A stretch of DNA of 9,632 nt from JBBRUG01 sp038247995 (GTDB lineage Bacteria > Chloroflexota > Chloroflexia > Chloroflexales > Chloroflexaceae). Both the position numbers and the translations under genes were made by a program. Location of the stretch: assembly GCA_038247995.1 (NCBI GenBank), contig JBBRUG010000238.1:1-9632 (forward strand). The letters are read 5' to 3'. Shown here piece by piece: positions 6,201 to 9,632 of this stretch. The notes beneath the pieces are model-generated. The model was not told the DNA's origin and made no database searches. It saw nothing but the letters and a program-made list of their open reading frames with translations. Position 1 is the stretch's first letter; each line of letters starts with the position of its first letter.

Positions 6201-8781
6201 CGACTATGACCAGATTGCTGAACTGACGATGGACGTGAATATGACGGTGCGCAAGGCGATTTTTGAATGGATCGCCAACAATGATCCTGATCTGGCATAC
6301 TTGCAGAGCGTGGTTATCGTCGGTGGCGACCGGGTGATTCCCTACGGCATCGTGCCGCTCGATGTACGCAGCACCGGCGATAATCTGGCCGAGCGCGCCT
6401 TCGCCCAGGACGCCCGTGAGATCAGCGACATGGCCGCATTCCGCCGCAGCCCGGTTCATGCCGCGCTACTGGCGAACTACTACCCAGCTGACGACATCTA
6501 CGGAATCGCGCCCGATCACGACTTCGTCGCCGAACCGACCCTGCCTGCTTTCCCGGTGGCCCGCCTCGCCGAGCGCTCCACCCACATCCATAGCCAGTTG
6601 GAAAACTACACCCAGGATGCGGGTCTGCGCAACATGCCTCTTCCATCTCAACGCGGCATCATCGGCTATGCGCCGCTGCTCACAGAAGATCAGTGGAACA
6701 AGAGCGGTTCGCTCTGGCCTGAGGCGATTAAGCTGGCACGCGGCAGCAACTACAATGGCCCGCCGCTTAATGTCGCCATCCTCGGCGGTCACGGCCACAT
6801 TAACGCGATTGGCGATATTCTGATCGATCGCCTGCGGCGTATGCTGCAACCAAGCATGCCCCTGGTCTGGACGGTAAGTTGCCATACCGGCCTGAGCATC
6901 TTCGGCGGCCCGAGCCTGCCGCAGGTGGTGATCAGCACTGCCCCAAGCGGCGATAAGGACGACCGCAAGGCCGGCGGCGCCTACATCGGCAGCATTCCCT
7001 ATGCCTACGCCGCCGTCGATACGATCGAGTACAACGAGCGTCTGGCGCTGATCTTCCAGGAGGTGCTGGACGATCGGAACTTCCACGGCAAAACCATCGG
7101 CGCAATCGTGCACGAAGTGAAGCAGCGCTACGTAGCCGAGCGCGGCGGCGCGGAGCAGATGAAGCCGCTGGACTGGAAAGTGATCTGGGGCCTGGCCCTA
7201 TACGGCCTGCCGATGCAGACGGTGAGCAATACCACGACTATGCTCGTGCCGCAAACGCAGGCTGCGCCGGCCGCCACAGCGCCGACGCCCGCCGCCGACG
7301 GCACGTTCCGCCTTACGTTAACCCCGCCCATCTCTCCGACCTACACGCTCGACCCGTCGCCGCGCGAAAACTGGCCTACCAGCGGGCTGCCTAACTACGG
7401 CCGTAACGCTGATGCCGTAGGTCGCCGCGGTGAAGGCAGCACCCGCCAACCCTACTGGCAGGCCATTCTGGAGCCGCACGTTGGGCCTGATGGCGTCCTC
7501 CTCGTGCCACAGGGTGTGCTGTTTACCGGCGCGGCCTACGACATCTACGCGCCCTTTGATCCCTTTGTCGTAGCGGCGCTGCCGCTCAGTCAGGCGCCTG
7601 CCGCCATTCACGAACCGGCCCTTGCTCCGCTGAACGGCTGGGAAGACACGGCTTTGCTCGAAACTATACCGCTGAGCGATGGTCGCCTGCACGTTCGGCT
7701 CTGGCTGGGCCAGTACGGTGAGTTCGCCGGCGCAGGCTATGAGCGCTTGCTGCGCGCCCCGCAGTTGGAGGTCGTCTACGGTCCGGACACCGGGGCCGAC
7801 TGGGTGCCTTCCGCCCAGGTCGGCGCGTGCGTTGTCGGTGGGCAAACCAATATTGCCGTTAGCGTCGCCGCCGACGCCGATGTGGTGAGCGGCCAAGCAG
7901 TCTACACCACCGGCGCCGGGAGCTGGGAGCGCGTGGCTTTGGCGAACGATAACGGCCTGTTGACGGCCGCCGTACCCAGCAATCCCAACCTGGAATTCTT
8001 CGTCCAGTTGGTACGTAGTACCGGCGAAGTCGCTACGCTCGCCGCCGACGAACACAGCTACTTCACGCCCGCAAATGCGCGCTGCGGAGTGTACGTTGAA
8101 CAGGGCGCGATCGCCGTCTACGACTTCAATGCGGGCAGCGGCGCGCTCGTCCCCGATGTGTCAGGCTATAACGAGCCACTCGATCTCACAATCACCGGCG
8201 GCGGGGGGGCGTGGACGACGGGCGGCTATACGCTCGGCTGGCCCAGCGTGATCCGCTCGACCGGCACGGCGACGAAGATCAACACCGCGCTGGCGGCAAG
8301 CGGCGCGTTCAGCATCGAACTGTGGGTGACGCCGGCTACCGGTAGCGCCAGTTCAGCGCGCCTACTGACCATCTCGTCCAACCCAAGCCAGCGCAACCTG
8401 ACGTTACAGCAAGGCTCATTTGAGCTGCGGGAGCCGTGGTTAATCCATACCCGCCTGCGCACCACTGCCAGTGGTAGCGGGGGGCCGGCGCTACTCACCC
8501 CTGCCGGCGCGCTGCGCGCAGGGGAGCTCGCCCACATCGTCTACACGCGCGACAGCAGCGGCACCACGCAAATCTATGTCAACGGCGTGGAAGTGGCCGC
8601 CGGCACAAGCGTCGGCACACTGAATAACTGGAATAGCACCTATCCGCTGGTACTCGGCGGCGAAGCCGATCGCACCAACCACGGCTGGAAAGGTACATAT
8701 CATCTCGCAGCGATCTATGATCGCGCCCTTACCGCCGCTGAGATCGATCGGGCCTACTTTGCCGGCCCGGAGCGGCGCTAA
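3232..8781 (+). CDS. Giant secreted multidomain C25 (gingipain-like) cysteine peptidase
   Basis: The 1849-residue product has a signal peptide (1 to ~27), then beta-rich modules: Ig/carboxypeptidase-regulatory-like ~35-143, ~145-238 and ~245-405; a BNR/sortilin-type beta-propeller ~408-673 ('GMFRSTDAGAAWEAF'); a DUF11-like module ~675-799; and a CARDB-like module ~803-922. Residues ~923-1332 are a peptidase C25-like caspase fold: 'VVIVGGDRVIPY', 'ADDIYG' and 'PAFPVARLAE' are C25 landmarks, the catalytic His is His1187 in GGHGH, and the nucleophile is Cys1217 in TVSCHTG. The 30-residue His-Cys spacing fits gingipains. An Ala/Pro-rich linker (~1337-1358), a beta-rich region (~1360-1620) and a LamG-like lectin fold (~1624-1846) follow. 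No sorting tail or final membrane helix is visible, so it is probably released or held by its binding modules. It follows the dockerin gene with a one-base overlap. The fold and dyad are well supported; the substrate is unknown. Confidence 0.88.
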   Translation: MRLFRFVLTLIVLIGAVAPARPLQAAQANQPAPPVVDVLHYPCGYGALIAPQAVCIYGQVRSAAGSLAGIEVTASWREGNQTLTLTDTTRQRPIDPVGEYGFTIPLTSETPLKELVGKPITLTATVDGREVRQRFLLSPDPVALVQQVDLFTEGGTQSVIFGRVYAAGEPAARIGQDVALQYTPPGTTQALTFTTTTGLDPIFGQPIYSFAQNIPAGTTITLAASDPLSPTLRVVRTFTWEGEAALIDLHLGWDCDYTIPGRSAKGLPERFCLALMVTRDGEPATGATVVASRGAESITATTAALPLLDQDDPPILAPQFNAALNLADLLEGADTTEEILVNVYQEEYAAQLRLNVGNLRGSSIAKLVNLELTPEWATVDDSVALGAVTHLNHTSAFGTIAIADAQVYRDLQSRRDFTPLGNPLPAPGRVVAECNGQLLALSAGGLYRLAETENVVTWEEVLPETVGFNGRALLVVGDTLIIGRGTSSEQIRRYANCGGGGLLSSATLGDRPVSALAQGGGALFAATEGTGMFRSTDAGAAWEAFNPDPASANLRVSALAVNEAAGSCTLYAAAAGAIYETTCAGAPTWTNLSAPPLSFISALGVARGLGAAGTLFAAGAGGLYQLLGSTWQRRANNFDGPRNLLAMAVQPTNQASSRIWLGSLNDGVWIYTNVDPEVDVQLSLGTLAARPDEEVAGTLTLRNIGGAPAPGLTATLALPFGLEFVNVDGNAISDASWSLSPLDLQPGQTRTIAFTVRMLPPSPPALIWSSSPQLTATISATPALIGDQPGNNSASEIIESLPAKAPDPSIALQLLDTVRPGMTSFPVSVLIDNMGELDAEQVQVTLSGDLQGVTLTPAAFTISRLPGSGSGWSCTNCRRTVWVEANAPLTNSDVFTLTATLTTQSADRLDDNNTATLRVDPGARPAYLLLTNLSRLEALEGGSRPNERARYAVRNFLADSGVSAAQLDVGPQINADLDAIDRLLRNDDPNDYDQIAELTMDVNMTVRKAIFEWIANNDPDLAYLQSVVIVGGDRVIPYGIVPLDVRSTGDNLAERAFAQDAREISDMAAFRRSPVHAALLANYYPADDIYGIAPDHDFVAEPTLPAFPVARLAERSTHIHSQLENYTQDAGLRNMPLPSQRGIIGYAPLLTEDQWNKSGSLWPEAIKLARGSNYNGPPLNVAILGGHGHINAIGDILIDRLRRMLQPSMPLVWTVSCHTGLSIFGGPSLPQVVISTAPSGDKDDRKAGGAYIGSIPYAYAAVDTIEYNERLALIFQEVLDDRNFHGKTIGAIVHEVKQRYVAERGGAEQMKPLDWKVIWGLALYGLPMQTVSNTTTMLVPQTQAAPAATAPTPAADGTFRLTLTPPISPTYTLDPSPRENWPTSGLPNYGRNADAVGRRGEGSTRQPYWQAILEPHVGPDGVLLVPQGVLFTGAAYDIYAPFDPFVVAALPLSQAPAAIHEPALAPLNGWEDTALLETIPLSDGRLHVRLWLGQYGEFAGAGYERLLRAPQLEVVYGPDTGADWVPSAQVGACVVGGQTNIAVSVAADADVVSGQAVYTTGAGSWERVALANDNGLLTAAVPSNPNLEFFVQLVRSTGEVATLAADEHSYFTPANARCGVYVEQGAIAVYDFNAGSGALVPDVSGYNEPLDLTITGGGGAWTTGGYTLGWPSVIRSTGTATKINTALAASGAFSIELWVTPATGSASSARLLTISSNPSQRNLTLQQGSFELREPWLIHTRLRTTASGSGGPALLTPAGALRAGELAHIVYTRDSSGTTQIYVNGVEVAAGTSVGTLNNWNSTYPLVLGGEADRTNHGWKGTYHLAAIYDRALTAAEIDRAYFAGPERR

Positions 8782-8788
8782 ACCGGCG

Positions 8789-8821
8789 GGCCGAGGCAAC
8801 AGCTTCGCCGTTGCCTCGGCC
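8789..8821 (+). terminator. Terminator-like hairpin after the peptidase gene
   Basis: GGCCGAGGCAAC (8789-8800) and GTTGCCTCGGCC (8810-8821) form a perfect 12-base-pair stem around a 9-base loop, eight bases after the stop codon. No T-tract follows (CAAGATCAGG). It may terminate without one, or protect the 3' end of the message, with the stem at 9048-9081 acting as the final stop. Confidence 0.6.
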
Positions 8822-8922
8822 AAGATCAGGTAAACGTAGCGGTATGTTACGCGAAGGTTCGAACGAGTTTATGCGGTTAATCGGGCCTTTGTGCGAACCT
8901 TAAGGTAAATTTCTTTACCTCA

Positions 8923-9037
8923 GCGTTATAGCAGGCGGAAACAGGTTTGGTCAGTTTAGGTTTAGGGCTTCCTGACGAGGTAGAGATAAACGCCGGGGCA
9001 AATCGACCAAACCTATTTCCGGCACCTATATCAACGC
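8923..9037. repeat. Long imperfect inverted repeat, MITE-like or structured RNA
   Basis: The 17-base arm at 8936-8952 (CGGAAACAGGTTTGGTC) pairs with 9005-9021 (GACCAAACCTATTTCCG) with one mismatch, over a 52-base centre. Moving outward, TATAG (8927-8931) faces CTATA (9026-9030) and GCGTT (8923-8927) faces AACGC (9033-9037). In the centre, GTTTA (8954-8958) faces TAAAC (8987-8991). The layered pairing resembles a miniature inverted-repeat element or a folded RNA. No clear target-site duplication is seen. Confidence 0.6.
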
Positions 9038-9047
9038 CCGACACAGC

Positions 9048-9081
9048 AACGCGCCCCGACGAATGACCGCCGGGGCGCGTT
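9048..9081. terminator. Bidirectional terminator between convergent genes
   Basis: AACGCGCCCCG (9048-9058) and CGGGGCGCGTT (9071-9081) form a perfect 11-base-pair GC-rich stem over a 12-base loop. TTT occurs at the end on the plus strand. It sits 36 bases beyond the stop codon of the minus-strand ORF and downstream of the peptidase gene, so it could serve both directions. Confidence 0.65.
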
Positions 9082-9116
9082 TGCATACTGGAATTGTTCC
9101 TATGGCAGTTCTTCAC

Positions 9117-9455
9117 TCAGCCCGCGCTGTTTGGCTGATATATCCAGCGTTTGAGTTGCCCCAGGCGCACACCAATGCCGCCGCTGGTGTGGACAATGCT
9201 GCCGAGATCCGCGAGAACGGCGCTGTCTTGGAGCGCCAAGGCCAGCGCCGGCGCATAGTCGGCGCCCAAATTGATCAGTGTTTCAACGTACGGGCCGCGC
9301 CGGTGGAGCTTCCTTCGCAGCTCAACGCGAACGCCGTTGGCGATCTGGTGGGCAAGCGGCGCGCTCATGCGCAGATCGTAGTCCTCGATCAGCACGTCGT
9401 CACGGATGACTTGGCGTTCGCTTATTTTCGGAGTCGGTTCGTGAAATTGCCCCAC
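9117..9455 (-). CDS. Small DUF6884-like protein, probably N-terminally truncated
   Basis: This 112-residue frame, read from a GTG at 9455, runs toward the peptidase operon. The sequence 'RDDVLIEDYDLRMS', then 'RRGPYVETLINLGADYAPAL', then 'GGIGVRLGQLKRW' near the end, matches from memory the C-terminal half of DUF6884-type proteins, where an 'SAKHGLI..D..I..YDLRL' segment precedes an 'aG..Y...L' strand and a final 'GIG..L.WL'. The family's N-terminal 'sCskkK' segment is absent. The frame stays open upstream to a TAA at 9486-9488, adding residues that look coding (NFRLLVG) but have no ATG. AAGGAG on the minus strand (9473-9478) is 17 bases from the GTG, too far to support it. It could be a decayed remnant or a genuine short gene. 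The plus-strand frame over the same bases is its shadow. Family assignment is tentative. Confidence 0.5.
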   Translation of the reverse strand: MGQFHEPTPKISERQVIRDDVLIEDYDLRMSAPLAHQIANGVRVELRRKLHRRGPYVETLINLGADYAPALALALQDSAVLADLGSIVHTSGGIGVRLGQLKRWIYQPNSAG

Positions 9456-9491
9456 CAGCAGGCGAAAATTGGCTCCTTGGAAGGCTTACTA

Positions 9492-9600
9492 CCCCACTTG
9501 ATGGCTAATCTGGCCGAAACGCTTTACACATTCCGATTTCGTGTACGCCAAAGTGGGGGGTTGCTCTCGATTTGAGCCGGTTTTTCGCGTGCAAGTGGGG
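9492..9600. repeat. Nine-base inverted repeat pair around a 91-base segment
   Basis: CCCCACTTG (9492-9500) has its perfect reverse complement CAAGTGGGG at 9592-9600, and an eight-base match AAGTGGGG also occurs at 9551-9558. The segment shows no convincing coding frame. It may be the edge of a mobile element or a repeat, and begins right where the minus-strand ORF loses its reading frame. Confidence 0.35.
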
Positions 9601-9632
9601 AGAGAATTTCATTTAGCGCCCAAAAAAATAAG

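Larger units (their letters stand above)
8782..9116. other. Structured non-coding region between convergent genes
   Basis: There is no credible gene in these 335 bases, but the stretch is dense in inverted repeats: the 12-base-pair hairpin at 8789-8821; AAGGTTCG (8854-8861) facing CGAACCTT (8894-8901); the small hairpin AGGTAAA (8903-8909)/TTTACCT (8914-8920); the long element at 8923-9037; and the GC stem at 9048-9081. GC content falls between about 8822 and 8990 compared with the genes. This fits a terminator cluster, possibly with an inserted palindromic element. Confidence 0.7.

Noticed and set aside
7318..8055. Minus-strand frame of 245 codons
   Set aside because: It is a shadow inside the large peptidase gene, typical of GC-rich codon bias, with no recognisable domain.
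9063..9575. Plus-strand frame of 170 codons at the right end
   Set aside because: It lies antisense to the minus-strand ORF. Its product looks compositionally random, while the minus frame shows DUF6884-like motifs and has a terminator after it.
1..9632. tRNA, rRNA or CRISPR arrays
   Set aside because: I saw no cloverleaf-like segment, rRNA-like stretch or regularly spaced direct repeats on reading both spacers.

Overview
The window is GC-rich bacterial DNA. It has long, densely packed coding regions, good Shine-Dalgarno sites, and secreted proteins built from chained Ig-like, beta-propeller and LamG modules. No outer-membrane sorting domain (T9SS type), LPXTG or PEP-CTERM tail is visible. 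With a TPR-CHAT protein and non-cellulosomal dockerin use, this best suggests a filamentous or multicellular member of the Chloroflexota. That placement is inference from style, not from a marker gene.

Layout. (1) Positions 2-1672 (+) hold the C-terminal part of a cytoplasmic TPR-CHAT cysteine peptidase. It runs in from the left edge with its His/Cys dyad intact, and a hairpin terminator follows. (2) Positions 1673-2071 are a roughly 400-base spacer with an AT-rich island and a very strong long hairpin. (3) Positions 2072-3232 (+) encode a secreted protein with an amidase_6-like papain-fold domain that appears to lack its catalytic Cys, an Ig-like domain and a type I dockerin. (4) Positions 3232-8781 (+) start inside the stop codon of the previous gene (TAATG). 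They encode an 1849-residue secreted protein with a gingipain-like (C25, clan CD) peptidase domain in the middle, flanked by Ig-like/beta-propeller/DUF11-like modules upstream and a LamG domain at the C-terminus. (5) Positions 8782-9116 are non-coding but highly structured: a terminator-like hairpin, a long imperfect inverted repeat of about 115 bases and a GC-rich bidirectional terminator. (6) Positions 9117-9455 (-) encode a small convergent ORF that resembles the C-terminal part of DUF6884-type proteins and looks N-terminally truncated. (7) The right edge, 9456-9632, has no recognisable gene but carries spaced copies of a 9-base inverted repeat.

Functionally, the two genes at 2072-8781 form a translationally coupled export unit. 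The large peptidase may act at the cell surface or outside the cell, and the small dockerin protein may be an accessory, binding or scaffold partner. The upstream CHAT protein is a second caspase-fold peptidase, apparently in its own transcription unit. Whether the two proteolytic systems are functionally connected cannot be told from this window. No known CHAT partner (gasdermin, CRISPR effector) is visible.
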